A stretch of 64,000 bases of DNA from CAWIJK01 sp963836375. GTDB lineage: Bacteria; Actinomycetota; Acidimicrobiia; Acidimicrobiales; RAAP-2. The first letter of the stretch is position 1; each line of letters opens with the position of its first letter. Position numbers and translations under genes: made by a program. This document shows, piece after piece, positions 26,545 to 35,032 of this stretch. The notes beneath the pieces were generated by a model. It ran no database searches, had not been told where the DNA came from, and saw only the letters and a list, made by a program, of their open reading frames with translations. The stretch is from the NCBI GenBank assembly GCA_963836375.1, contig CAWIJK010000002.1:496001-560000 (forward strand), written 5' to 3'.

Positions 26545-27699
26545 CTAGGACAGGTCGGCCCGTCGGACCTTGCCCGAGGCGGTCCGCGGCAGCCCGTCCA
26601 CCAGCACCAGCTCCTTGGGGGCGGCCCAGGGCGCCAGCCGGCTGCGCACCGCGTCCTGCAGTGCGGCGAGCGACGGGGGAGCCGCCGAGTCCTCGGGCCG
26701 GACCCAGGCCACCACCCGTTCGCCCCACTCGGGGTCGGCCCGCTTCCACACCGCCACCTCGGCCACCCCGGGGAGACCGGCGACGACCCCCTCGACCGCC
26801 GCCGGCCAGACCTTCTCGCCACCGGTCACGATGACCTCGGCCAGCCGGCCGTCCACCGACAGGACCCCCTGGTCGTCGAGCCGGCCCCCGTCGCCGGTCG
26901 GCAGCCATCCCCCGGCGCCGTCGGGGCCCGGGACCTTGGGGTCGGTGCCGTCCCGGTAGGCCCGCAAGAGCATCGGCCCCCGCACGAGGACCTCGCCGGA
27001 CGCCCCCTGGCCGGGACGGCCGGTGCCGATGGCCACCGACACCCCGTCCAACGCGACGCCGTCGTAGACCAGGCCCGAACCGGTCTCGGTCAGCCCGTAG
27101 GTGGTCACCACGTTGGCCCCCAGGCCCTCGGGCGGGGCCGCCCCCCCGAGGAGAACGGTGGTGAAGACCCCCGGGTCCAAACGCCGCAGGGCGGTCGCGA
27201 CCACCGACACGTGGGTGGCACGCCCCGAGCGCCCCACCCCCTCGACAGTCTCGGCGTCGAAGCGGGGCAGTACGACCAGCCGGGTCCCGGTGAGCAGGGC
27301 CCGGGTGACCACCGAGAGGCCGCCGATGTGCGAGAGGGGAAGACAGGACAACCAGACGTGGCGCGCCGTGTCCACCCCGAGGCGCCTGCTCGTGGCCGCC
27401 GCCGAGGCGCCGAGCGCCTCGTGGGTGAGGACCACGCCGCGTGGCGCCCCGGTCGAACCGCTGGTGGCCACGACCAGCGCGTCGCCGTCCTCGACCCCCT
27501 GGCCCCCACGAAGGCGGGTGATGGCCCCGTCGGGCCCGACGATCCGGGTGGGTCGCAGGGCCTCGAGCAACGCCGCGGCGGCGGGAGCGGGCAGGCGGTG
27601 GTCGAGCGGGGCCGCCGCGTCCCCGGTGTCCCAGACCGCACGCAACGCGTCGACGAAGCCGGCCCCACCGGGGAGGTCCAGTGCGACGAGTTCGGGCAT
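26545..27699 (-). CDS. menE: MenE, o-succinylbenzoate--CoA ligase
   Basis: AMP-forming acyl-CoA ligase of menaquinone synthesis. 384 residues, short for the superfamily but usual for actinobacterial MenE. VVATSGSTGAPRGVVLTHEAL is the phosphate-binding loop. CLPLSHIGGLSVV, TTYGLTETGSG, the GGWLPTGDGGRLDDQG segment and the C-terminal TASGKVRRADL with the adenylation Lys complete the motifs. ATG 27699 is set by its -10 and lies 21 bp from the divergent menB start. Confidence 0.93.
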   Translation of the reverse strand: MPELVALDLPGGAGFVDALRAVWDTGDAAAPLDHRLPAPAAAALLEALRPTRIVGPDGAITRLRGGQGVEDGDALVVATSGSTGAPRGVVLTHEALGASAAATSRRLGVDTARHVWLSCLPLSHIGGLSVVTRALLTGTRLVVLPRFDAETVEGVGRSGRATHVSVVATALRRLDPGVFTTVLLGGAAPPEGLGANVVTTYGLTETGSGLVYDGVALDGVSVAIGTGRPGQGASGEVLVRGPMLLRAYRDGTDPKVPGPDGAGGWLPTGDGGRLDDQGVLSVDGRLAEVIVTGGEKVWPAAVEGVVAGLPGVAEVAVWKRADPEWGERVVAWVRPEDSAAPPSLAALQDAVRSRLAPWAAPKELVLVDGLPRTASGKVRRADLS

Positions 27700-27706
27700 C
27701 GGCCGG

Positions 27707-27713
27707 TAGCGTA
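27707..27713. promoter_or_regulatory. Bidirectional menE/menB promoter with overlapping -10 elements
   Basis: Plus-strand TAGCGT (27707-27712) ends 8 nt before menB ATG 27721. Minus-strand TACGCT (27713-27708) ends 8 nt before menE ATG 27699. The two hexamers share five base pairs and are one base out of register, in a 21-bp intergenic gap. Both transcripts would be leaderless. Confidence 0.6.
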
Positions 27714-27720
27714 GGTCGCC

Positions 27721-28626
27721 ATGACCGACACCACTCCGGCCACTGTCATCTCCGGCAAGCCGGCCGACCCTCTCGACGAGTTGCGGGGGTTGCCGGCCCC
27801 GGAGTGGGTTCGCTCGGGCAGCTACGGCGACCTGCGCTACGAGGTGGCCGAAGGGATCGCCAAGCTCACGATCTGTCGGCCCGAGGTCCGCAACGCCTTT
27901 CGCCCCCAGACCCTCTTCGAGCTGACCGACGCCTTCACCCGAGCCCGCGACGACCCCGAGGTGGGTGTGATCGTGCTGACCGGCGAAGGCCCCGACGCCT
28001 TCTGTTCGGGCGGGGACCAGCGGATCCGGGGCGACGACGGCTACCTCGGCGACGACGACGTGGCCAAGGCGGGTATCGGTCGGCTCAACGTGCTCGACCT
28101 GCAGATCCAGATCCGCCGACTCCCCAAGCCGGTCGTGGCCATGGTGGCCGGCTACGCCATCGGCGGCGGCCACATCCTCCACTTGGTGTGCGACCTCTCG
28201 GTGGCGGCGGACAACGCCCGCTTCGGGCAGACCGGACCCATGGTGGGGAGCTTCGACGGCGGTTACGGGTCGAGCCTGCTGGCCCGGACGATCGGCCTCA
28301 AGCGGGCCAAGGAGATCTGGCTGCTGTGCCGCCAGTATGACGCCGAGCAAGCTCTCGACTGGGGGCTGGTCAACGCGGTGGTGCCGCTGGGCGACCTCGA
28401 GGCCGAGACCGTTGCGTGGTGCCGCCGCATCCTGTCCCTGTCACCCATCGCCCTGCGCATGCTCAAGGCCGGCTTCAACGCCGCCGACGACGGCCTGGCC
28501 GGGATCCAGCAGCTGGCCGGAGACGCCACCATGCTCTTCTACATGACCGAGGAGGGCCAGGAGGGCCGGAACGCCTTCGTCGAGCACCGGCCGCCCGACT
28601 TCTCTCGTTTCCCCCGCCGTCCGTGA
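27721..28626 (+). CDS. menB: MenB, 1,4-dihydroxy-2-naphthoyl-CoA synthase
   Basis: Crotonase-fold enzyme closing the naphthoquinone ring. 301 residues. VRNAFRPQTLFEL, the oxyanion segment FCSGGDQRIRG, MVAGYAIGGGHILH and FGQTGPMVGSFDGGYGSSLLAR, which carries the MenB-specific Asp and GGYG, then the C-terminal EEGQEGRNAFVEHRPPDF. MenB is distinguished from other crotonases by SGGDQ and SFDGGYG. The stop overlaps menA by 4 bp. Confidence 0.96.
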   Translation: MTDTTPATVISGKPADPLDELRGLPAPEWVRSGSYGDLRYEVAEGIAKLTICRPEVRNAFRPQTLFELTDAFTRARDDPEVGVIVLTGEGPDAFCSGGDQRIRGDDGYLGDDDVAKAGIGRLNVLDLQIQIRRLPKPVVAMVAGYAIGGGHILHLVCDLSVAADNARFGQTGPMVGSFDGGYGSSLLARTIGLKRAKEIWLLCRQYDAEQALDWGLVNAVVPLGDLEAETVAWCRRILSLSPIALRMLKAGFNAADDGLAGIQQLAGDATMLFYMTEEGQEGRNAFVEHRPPDFSRFPRRP

Positions 28627-29606
28627 GCGGCGCGCCGGCCGGCTCGGGGCCGCCGGGCCGGCCGGCCGGCGCCCCTTCGCCGGGGCCCGTGCGCCGCTGG
28701 GTCCTCGGGGCCCGGCCGCGCACCCTGGCGGCGGCGGCGGTCCCGGTGGCCGTCGGCACCGCGGTCGGGTGGTGGGTGCGCCACGAGGCGGTGCGCAACC
28801 TCCTCGCCGGGGCCACCCCGGGGGCGGCCGCGCATGTGGCCCAGATCACCTGGTGGCGGGCCGCCGCCGCCCTCGTGGTCGCCCTGGCCGTCCAGATCGG
28901 GACGAACTACGCCAACGACTACTCCGACGGGGTGCGGGGGACCGACGAGGGGCGGGTGGGGCCGCTGCGGCTCACCGCCTCGGGGCTGGCCTCGCCGTCC
29001 GCCGTCCGCACCGCCGCCCTGGGGTGTTTCGCGGTGGCCGGGGCGGCCGGGCTGGCCCTCGCCGCGGCGACCTCGTGGTGGCTGCTGGTCGTGGGGGCCG
29101 CCTGCCTGGCCGCCGGCTGGCTCTACACCGGGGGGCCGAAGCCCTACGGTTACCTCGGGCTCGGCGAGGTGTTCGTGTTCGTCTTCTTCGGTCTGGTGGC
29201 CACCATGGGCTCGGCCTACGTGCAGGTGGGACGGCTCACCTGGGTCTCGTTCGCCGCCGCCGCCCCCGTCGGGCTGCTGGCCACCGCTCTGTTGGAGGCG
29301 AACAACCTGCGCGACATCGACGGGGACGCCGTGGCGAACAAGCGCACCCTGGCGGTCCGCCTGGGCCGGACCCGGGCCGGTTGGCTCTACGTCGGGTCGC
29401 TCGCCCTCGCCGCGGCGGGCATCGGCCTGTTGGCCTGCTGGCGACCCTGGGCCCTCCTCGCCCTCCTCGCCCTCCCGCTGGCCGTCGCCCCGGTCCGGCT
29501 GGTGCTGCGCGGCGCCGAGGGGAGGGCCCTGTTGCCGGTGCTGGGTTCGACCGGCCGACTCCAACTGGTCGTCGGCCTGTTGATCGTGGTCGGGATCGTG
29601 CTGTGA
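28623..29606 (+). CDS. menA: MenA, 1,4-dihydroxy-2-naphthoate polyprenyltransferase
   Basis: UbiA-family membrane prenyltransferase, 327 residues with eight or nine hydrophobic segments. The first Asp-rich motif is in GTNYANDYSDGVRGTD (about 100). The second is in EANNLRDIDGDAVANKRTLAVRLG (about 235). WVLGARPRTL at the start is typical of MenA. GTG 28623 overlaps the menB stop. It prenylates DHNA on the cytoplasmic side of the membrane. Confidence 0.95.
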   Translation: MSGAPAGSGPPGRPAGAPSPGPVRRWVLGARPRTLAAAAVPVAVGTAVGWWVRHEAVRNLLAGATPGAAAHVAQITWWRAAAALVVALAVQIGTNYANDYSDGVRGTDEGRVGPLRLTASGLASPSAVRTAALGCFAVAGAAGLALAAATSWWLLVVGAACLAAGWLYTGGPKPYGYLGLGEVFVFVFFGLVATMGSAYVQVGRLTWVSFAAAAPVGLLATALLEANNLRDIDGDAVANKRTLAVRLGRTRAGWLYVGSLALAAAGIGLLACWRPWALLALLALPLAVAPVRLVLRGAEGRALLPVLGSTGRLQLVVGLLIVVGIVL

Positions 29607-29608
29607 GC

Positions 29609-30373
29609 TCAGTGGTCGTCGGACGCCAAGAACCGCTCGACCAGGCGGGCGGTGAGGGCCGGTTGGGCCAGGTGGGCCGCGTGCCCCGCCCCGGGCACGA
29701 GCGAGAAGACCGCGTTGGCGAGCGACGAGGCCATCTTGGACCCCGCCGCCGTGAACCGGGCGTCGTCCGCCCCGACCAGCACCAGCACCGGGAGCTCGAT
29801 CTCGCCCAGGCGGTCCCACAGCGGGGCCTGGGTGCCGGTGCCGGCCAGGCGGAGGCTGGAGGCCAGGCCCGCCGGTGTGTTGCGCAGGCGCTCCTCGAGC
29901 CCGGCGTTGCGCAGCCCGGTGAACATCGAGGCGGACAGCCAGCGGCGGATGAATCCGCTCAGGTCACCGTCGGCCTCCAACGCGTCGGCCATGGCCTCGT
30001 CGCGTTGGCGTCGCCGTTGGCGGGCGGCGTCGTCCTCGATGCCGGCGGTGGCCCCGATGAGGACCAGCCGGCGGATCCGTTCGGGGCGGGCCAGCGCCGC
30101 GTGCAGGGCGACCCGGGCCCCGAGCGAGTAGCCGAGCAGATCGAAGGGGGCGGGGTCGTCGTCGCCGGCCTCGACGAGGAGGGCACCGGCGCCGGGCAGG
30201 TCGGCCTCGACGCCCGAGGAGCCGCCGTGGCCGGGCAGGTCGACGCCCACCAGCTCGTGGCGTCGGGCCAGGGTGTCGCCGAAGGGTCCCCACAGCCTTG
30301 CGGTCTGGGTGAACCCGTGGGCCAGGACCAGGCGGGGTCCGGCGCCGACGACGTCGGTCTCCAAGGTGGTCAC
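29609..30373 (-). CDS. menH: MenH-like alpha/beta hydrolase (SHCHC synthase)
   Basis: 254-residue alpha/beta hydrolase. LVLAHGFTQTARLWGP is the oxyanion loop, LLGYSLGARVALHAAL the nucleophile elbow with Ser, VLVLVGADDARF the Asp region, and VPGAGHAAHLAQP the His. GYSLGAR and the position beside menD support SHCHC synthase, which eliminates pyruvate from SEPHCHC. A generic hydrolase cannot be excluded. GTG 30373 is set by a TACGCT -10. Confidence 0.85.
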   Translation of the reverse strand: MTTLETDVVGAGPRLVLAHGFTQTARLWGPFGDTLARRHELVGVDLPGHGGSSGVEADLPGAGALLVEAGDDDPAPFDLLGYSLGARVALHAALARPERIRRLVLIGATAGIEDDAARQRRRQRDEAMADALEADGDLSGFIRRWLSASMFTGLRNAGLEERLRNTPAGLASSLRLAGTGTQAPLWDRLGEIELPVLVLVGADDARFTAAGSKMASSLANAVFSLVPGAGHAAHLAQPALTARLVERFLASDDH

Positions 30374-30378
30374 GACCG

Positions 30379-32172
30379 GTGAGCGTACCGACGGCGGGGA
30401 CCTCGGCCGAGCGTGACGGCATCGCCCAGGCGACCTTCGCCGCCACCCTGGTCGACGAGTGGCGGCGCTGCGGGGTGACCGACGCCGTCGTCTGTCCCGG
30501 CTCGCGCTCGGCACCGCTGGCGTTGGCCCTGGGGCGCGCCGAGGGGTTGGGGACCCACGTCCGCCTGGACGAGCGGGGGGCCGGCTTCTACGCCCTGGGG
30601 CTGGCCCGGTCGACCGGCCGCCCGGTGGTCGTGTGCACGACCAGCGGCACCGCGGCGGCCGAGCTACACCCGGCGGTGCTCGAGGCCGACCTGTCCCGGG
30701 TGCCCCTGGTGGTCTGCACGGCCGACCGACCACCCGAGCTCCACCACGTGGGCGCCCCCCAGACGGTCGAGCAGACCAGGCTCTTCGGTCCCGCCGTGCG
30801 CTGGTTCGCCGAGCCGGGCGTGGCGACGTCGGCGGCCTCGCACACCTGGCGCTCGCTCGGCGCCCGGGCGGTGACCGAGGCCGCCCGGGGGCCGAACGGG
30901 CCGGGACCGGTCCACCTCAACCTGGCCTTCGCCGACCCCCTGATCGCCGAGGCGGGCCCGTTGCCGGCGGGTCGGCCCGGCCCCGGGCCGGTCAGCGAGG
31001 TCCGGGGCCGGGTCTCGGTGAGCGCCGGGGAGCTCGAGGCGACGGCCGCCCGGTGGGCCGGCCGGCGGGGCCTCCTCGTCGCCGGGGAAGGGTCCCCACC
31101 CGCCGCCGATGTGGTGGCCCTGGCCCACGCGCTCGGCTGGCCGGTCCTGGCCGACCCGCGCTCGGGCTGTCGGGTCGACGACCGCGCCGTGGTGGCTGCC
31201 GCCGACTCGTTGGCCCGCTCGGACGCCGTGCGCCGGACGCTCGTCCCCGAGGTGGTGGTGGCCCTCGGCGCGCCGTGGGCCTCCAAGGCCCTGGCCGACC
31301 TGGTGGCCGAGGCGGCGGCCGACGGGTCCGAGGTCCTCGCCGTCGACCCCTGGTGGCGGTGGCGGGACCCCGGGCGCACCGTGACCGAGACGCACCGAGC
31401 CGACCCGGTGGACTGGGTGCGATCGATGCTCGCCCACGTGGGCGACCCGGCGGCGCCGGAATGGTCGGCGGCCTGGTCGGCGGCCGAGAAGGCGGCCCAG
31501 TCGGCCATCGACGAGGTGTTGGACACAGCGCGCCGGGACGTCGCGCTGAGTGAGCCGGCGCTGGCCCGGAGGCTGCCCGGGCTGCTGGCGGCGGGCACCG
31601 ACCTGGTGGTGTCGTCGTCGATGCCCGTGCGCGACCTGGAGTGGTTCGCGCCGCCCATGGAGGAGCCCCCGGCCGTGTGGGCCAACCGGGGTGCCAACGG
31701 GATCGACGGGGTCTGCTCGACCGCCTTCGGGTCGGCGGCGGCCGGGCGCCCGGTCGTCGCCGTGGTGGGGGACCTCGCCTTCCTCCACGACGTCTCGGCC
31801 CTGGTCGGCCCGTCGGCCGCCGGGCACCGGGGTGCGAGCTGCACGCTGCTCGTGGTCGACAACGACGGGGGTGCGATCTTCAACTTCTTGCCCCAGGCCA
31901 CCTCGGTCGGAGGGGAGGACTTCGAGCGTCTGTTCGCCACCCCCCAGGGGATGGACCTCGCCGCGGTGGCGTCGGGTTTCGGGTTGCCGACGGTCGAGGT
32001 GGCCACGGCCGGCGAGCTCGACGACGCAGTGCGCGCCAGTGTGGGTCGTGACCACCTGTCGGTCGTCGTGGCCCGGGTCCTCGACCGGGTGGCCAACGTC
32101 GCCCTGCACGACCGGATCCACGCGGCGGCGGCCCGGGCGGCCGACGGTTCGCTTGGGGACCACACCCCCTGA
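30379..32172 (+). CDS. menD: MenD, SEPHCHC synthase
   Basis: Thiamine-diphosphate enzyme adding a succinic semialdehyde unit to isochorismate. 597 residues. VVCPGSRSAPLALALG (about 30), the ThDP-activating Glu near RLDERGAGFYALG, ARSTGRPVVVCTTSGTAAAEL, and the ThDP/Mg motif GDLAFLHDVSAL ending VVDNDGGAIFNFLPQ. GTG 30379 is the only canonical start in reach and has AAGGTGG (30363-30369) as ribosome site. Only 5 bp separate it from the divergent menH start. Confidence 0.96.
   Translation: MSVPTAGTSAERDGIAQATFAATLVDEWRRCGVTDAVVCPGSRSAPLALALGRAEGLGTHVRLDERGAGFYALGLARSTGRPVVVCTTSGTAAAELHPAVLEADLSRVPLVVCTADRPPELHHVGAPQTVEQTRLFGPAVRWFAEPGVATSAASHTWRSLGARAVTEAARGPNGPGPVHLNLAFADPLIAEAGPLPAGRPGPGPVSEVRGRVSVSAGELEATAARWAGRRGLLVAGEGSPPAADVVALAHALGWPVLADPRSGCRVDDRAVVAAADSLARSDAVRRTLVPEVVVALGAPWASKALADLVAEAAADGSEVLAVDPWWRWRDPGRTVTETHRADPVDWVRSMLAHVGDPAAPEWSAAWSAAEKAAQSAIDEVLDTARRDVALSEPALARRLPGLLAAGTDLVVSSSMPVRDLEWFAPPMEEPPAVWANRGANGIDGVCSTAFGSAAAGRPVVAVVGDLAFLHDVSALVGPSAAGHRGASCTLLVVDNDGGAIFNFLPQATSVGGEDFERLFATPQGMDLAAVASGFGLPTVEVATAGELDDAVRASVGRDHLSVVVARVLDRVANVALHDRIHAAAARAADGSLGDHTP
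30382..30387 (-). promoter_or_regulatory. menH -10 (TACGCT), inside the menD coding start
   Basis: On the minus strand TACGCT ends 8 nt before GTG 30373, the same hexamer and distance as at menE. It lies over codons 2 and 3 of the divergent menD gene. Confidence 0.5.
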
Positions 32173-32192
32173 GCGGGGGCCCGGGGCCAGGG

Positions 32193-33047
32193 CTACCCGA
32201 GGGCCTCGAGGCCCTGGCGGTCCAAGACGAGGTGGGCCGCGGCCAGGTTCTCCTCGAGGTGCTCGAGGGACGAGGTGCCGGGTATGACCAGGACGCCGGG
32301 GGCCTGGGCCAGCAACCAGGCCAGGGCCACCTGGGCCGTCGTGGCCCCGAGGCGCCGGGCCGTCTCGTTGACCGCCGGCGACCCGAGGACGGGGTTCTCG
32401 GCGTGGAAGGCCGAGCCGAGCGGGAAGAACGGGACGTAGGGCACGCCCTCTGCCCGGCAGAGGTCGAACACGGCACGGCCGGTGCGATCCACAACGTTGT
32501 AGGGGTTCTGGACGCAGGCCACCTCGGTCCGGGAGCGGGCCAGCGCCAGCTGGTCGAGGTCCACGTTGCTCAGGCCGATACCCCCGATGAGTCCCTCGTC
32601 GCGCAGGGTGATCATCATGTCGAGCTGCTCGACGAAGGCGACGTCGGACTCGGGGTGGACCCGGAGGTTCACCACCGGCACCTGGTCCAGGGCCAATGAC
32701 GCCAGGTTCTCCTCCACCCCGGCCCGCAGGTCCGCCGGTTCTTGTGCCGGCAGCCACCGTCCCTGGCCGTCACGGGCGGCGCCGACCTTGGAGACCAGGA
32801 CCAGGTCGTCGGGGTAGGGGTGCAGCGCCTCGCGGATCAGCTCGTTGGCCACGTCAGGCCCGTAGAACTGGGCGGTGTCGATGTGGTTGACGCCAGCCTC
32901 GACCGCCCGCCGCAAGACGGCCAGGGCCCCGGCCCGGTCCCGCGGGGGGCCCAACACGCCGGGGCCGGGGAGCTGCATCGCTCCGAACCCCATGCGCCGG
33001 ACCGGGCGCCCGGCCAGCAGCACTTCGTCGTCAGCCAGGTCGGCCAT
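32193..33047 (-). CDS. Aldo/keto reductase family protein
   Basis: NADPH-dependent (beta/alpha)8 oxidoreductase, 284 residues. RRMGFGAMQLPG at the start, HIDTAQFYGPDVANELI with catalytic Asp and Tyr, LVLVSKVGA with Lys, GIGLSNVDLDQL, VQNPYNVVDR, and the late AWLLAQAPGVLVIPGTSSLEHLEENL. The His of the tetrad lies in NLRVHPES. ATG 33047 is preferred because GGAGGAG ends 9 nt upstream; GTG 33053 is also in frame. The substrate is unknown. Confidence 0.92.
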   Translation of the reverse strand: MADLADDEVLLAGRPVRRMGFGAMQLPGPGVLGPPRDRAGALAVLRRAVEAGVNHIDTAQFYGPDVANELIREALHPYPDDLVLVSKVGAARDGQGRWLPAQEPADLRAGVEENLASLALDQVPVVNLRVHPESDVAFVEQLDMMITLRDEGLIGGIGLSNVDLDQLALARSRTEVACVQNPYNVVDRTGRAVFDLCRAEGVPYVPFFPLGSAFHAENPVLGSPAVNETARRLGATTAQVALAWLLAQAPGVLVIPGTSSLEHLEENLAAAHLVLDRQGLEALG

Positions 33048-33176
33048 CCTCACCGTCTCCTCCCCCGGCTCTTCCCCCAGCCCGAGGGCCCCGGGCCCGG
33101 CGACATCGCCATGACGGCCGGGCAGGGCGAGCGCTCCTCGGGCCGAGCGGGCCCGGGGTGGCGCGAGACTGGCGGC

Positions 33177-33575
33177 ATGCGGGTCGTCCTCAACATCTTA
33201 TGGCTGGTCTTCGGTGGCCTCATCTTGGCCCTCGGGTACGCACTGGCCGGGATCGTCATGTTCGTCCTCATCATCACCATTCCCTTCGGCGTGGCTGCCT
33301 TCCGGCTCGCCGGGTACACCCTGTGGCCCTTCGGGCGGACCGTCGTGGCCAAGCCGGGCTCGGGGGTCGGCTCGTTCCTCCTCAACGTGATCTGGTTCGT
33401 CCTGGCCGGTCTGTGGCTGGCCATCGGGCACCTCTTGGCCGGGATCATCTTGTGCATCACCATCATCGGGATCCCGCTCGGGCTGGCCCATTTCAAGTTG
33501 ATCCCAGTCTGCGTGGCCCCCCTGGGCAAGCAGATCGTCCCCTCGGGGACGTCGACACCGATGGCCACGGTCTGA
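33177..33575 (+). CDS. YccF-domain inner membrane protein
   Basis: 132 residues made of two tandem YccF repeats: NILWLVFGGLILALGYAL with IPFGVAAFRLAGYTLWPFG, then NVIWFVLAGLWLAIGHLL with IPLGLAHFKL. Each has two membrane segments. YccF proteins have no settled function. ATG 33177 begins directly at the first membrane segment. A weak NANNNT element (GAGACT, 33165-33170) ends 6 nt upstream. Confidence 0.9.
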   Translation: MRVVLNILWLVFGGLILALGYALAGIVMFVLIITIPFGVAAFRLAGYTLWPFGRTVVAKPGSGVGSFLLNVIWFVLAGLWLAIGHLLAGIILCITIIGIPLGLAHFKLIPVCVAPLGKQIVPSGTSTPMATV

Positions 33576-33615
33576 GCCGACGCCGGACCGGCCCGGGATA
33601 CCGGGGGTCGCCCGC

Positions 33616-34992
33616 TCAGCGGTAGAAGGAGGCCGGGATCCAGCTGCCGTGGAACCCGAAGGGGACCCGGGCCGGCAGGTGGATGACCGCCTCGGGGGCG
33701 GCGGTGAAGGCCGAGGCGTCGAGAATGACGACGTCGCTGGCGTCGCGTCCGGCGTCGTAGACGACGGTCAGCACCCAGCCCTCGTCGTCGGCCCGCCCGT
33801 CGGGGGCCCTCACGAAGATCGCCTCACCGGGCTCCACACCGGGTCCGAAGCTGTGGTTGGCCGCCTCGTCTTTGGTCATGTCGTAGCGGATGAGTCCGGG
33901 GAACCTCTCGGTGGCCTGGTCGCGTACCATCTCGGTGCAGTACCCGTAGCGGTAGGGGCGGCCGGCCAGGCTGTCGTCGATCCGGGGGAACTCCACATGG
34001 CGGTCGTCGACGGCGGTGATGTCGACCCGGCCGGCCCCCGGGTCCACCCGCCAGCGTTGCAGGGTCGGCAGGCTCGAGCCGATGGGCCCCCCCTCGCCGG
34101 TGTCGAAGGACGTCGCGTAGCGGCAGACGTCGAGGACGACGGCGGGGCCGTCGTCGAAGGCGTTCACCACGTGGAACACGAAGCAGGGATCGATCCCCAC
34201 CCACTCGACGTCCGCTCCGCGCCCGCCGCGCCCGAGGATGCCGATCCGGGCGCCCGCCTCGGGGCTCCAACGGAAGGGCAGCTGGACCCCGGCGGTCGCC
34301 AGGTCCACGTCGAACACGACCGGGAGGTCCAAGAAGGCGACCCGGCTCGAGGTCACCCCGAAGTCGTGCTGCATGGTCGGTCGGGGGATCTCGATCTCGG
34401 TGCTGTGCACGAGCGACCCCAGGTGGTCGAGTTCGTGATAGCGCAAGAAAGGGGGGCCGAATAGGTCGTAGCCGAAGAAGGCCAGGGCGCCCGTCTCGGG
34501 GTCGGCGTGGGGATGGGCGGTCATGGGCGAGGTCAGCATCCCCCCGAAGTCCTCCACGCCCAGGGTGGCCAGCTCGGGCGAGAGCCGGTGGGGGAAGCCG
34601 CTCTCGACCAGGGCCAGGATGCGACCGCCGTGGGAGATCACATGGGTGTTGGCCGGACCGTCGATCGGCTCGAGCGGACCCCGGGGGGCCGCCGTCCCCA
34701 CTTCGGCCGACAGCTTGCGGGTGCGCACCCAACGGTTGCGGTAGGAGACGGCCTGGCCGTCGCGCAGCTCGACGGCGTGGACCATCCCGTCGCCCGAGAA
34801 CCAGTGGTAGCGGGCCGGATCGGGAGCCACTGCCGGATTCGGGCCGTTGCGCACCAGCATGCCCTCGAGCGCCGGCGGGATGAGGCCGTCCACCGGCAGG
34901 GGGCGCTCGACGGTGAGCTCGACGGTCACCGGGGCAAAGTTGCCCTGCAGATAGGGGTTGGCGACCGGTGGCGTCTCGGTCAGCTCGGTCAC
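33616..34992 (-). CDS. Carotenoid-cleavage oxygenase (RPE65/CCO family)
   Basis: 458 residues, seven-bladed propeller dioxygenase with non-haem iron. The four His ligands are visible in order in TAHPHADPETG, MQHDFGVT, FHVVNAFDDG and the C-terminal VPFGFHGSWIP. The N-terminal LVRNGPNPAVAP and FSGDGMVHAV are family signatures. It cleaves double bonds of carotenoids, apocarotenoids or stilbenes; the substrate is not deducible. GTG 34992 is set by a TAACGT -10 6 nt away. Confidence 0.93.
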   Translation of the reverse strand: MTELTETPPVANPYLQGNFAPVTVELTVERPLPVDGLIPPALEGMLVRNGPNPAVAPDPARYHWFSGDGMVHAVELRDGQAVSYRNRWVRTRKLSAEVGTAAPRGPLEPIDGPANTHVISHGGRILALVESGFPHRLSPELATLGVEDFGGMLTSPMTAHPHADPETGALAFFGYDLFGPPFLRYHELDHLGSLVHSTEIEIPRPTMQHDFGVTSSRVAFLDLPVVFDVDLATAGVQLPFRWSPEAGARIGILGRGGRGADVEWVGIDPCFVFHVVNAFDDGPAVVLDVCRYATSFDTGEGGPIGSSLPTLQRWRVDPGAGRVDITAVDDRHVEFPRIDDSLAGRPYRYGYCTEMVRDQATERFPGLIRYDMTKDEAANHSFGPGVEPGEAIFVRAPDGRADDEGWVLTVVYDAGRDASDVVILDASAFTAAPEAVIHLPARVPFGFHGSWIPASFYR

Positions 34993-34998
34993 GGGGTC

Positions 34999-35004
34999 AC
35001 GTTA
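34999..35004 (-). promoter_or_regulatory. -10 (TAACGT) of the carotenoid oxygenase gene, leaderless layout
   Basis: On the minus strand TAACGT ends 6 nt before GTG 34992. A weaker plus-strand element (CAATGT, 35021-35026) ends 6 nt before the divergent tyrS GTG. The whole intergenic gap is 40 bp. Confidence 0.45.
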
Positions 35005-35032
35005 CCCAGACCACGTATGGCAATGTTGGCCG

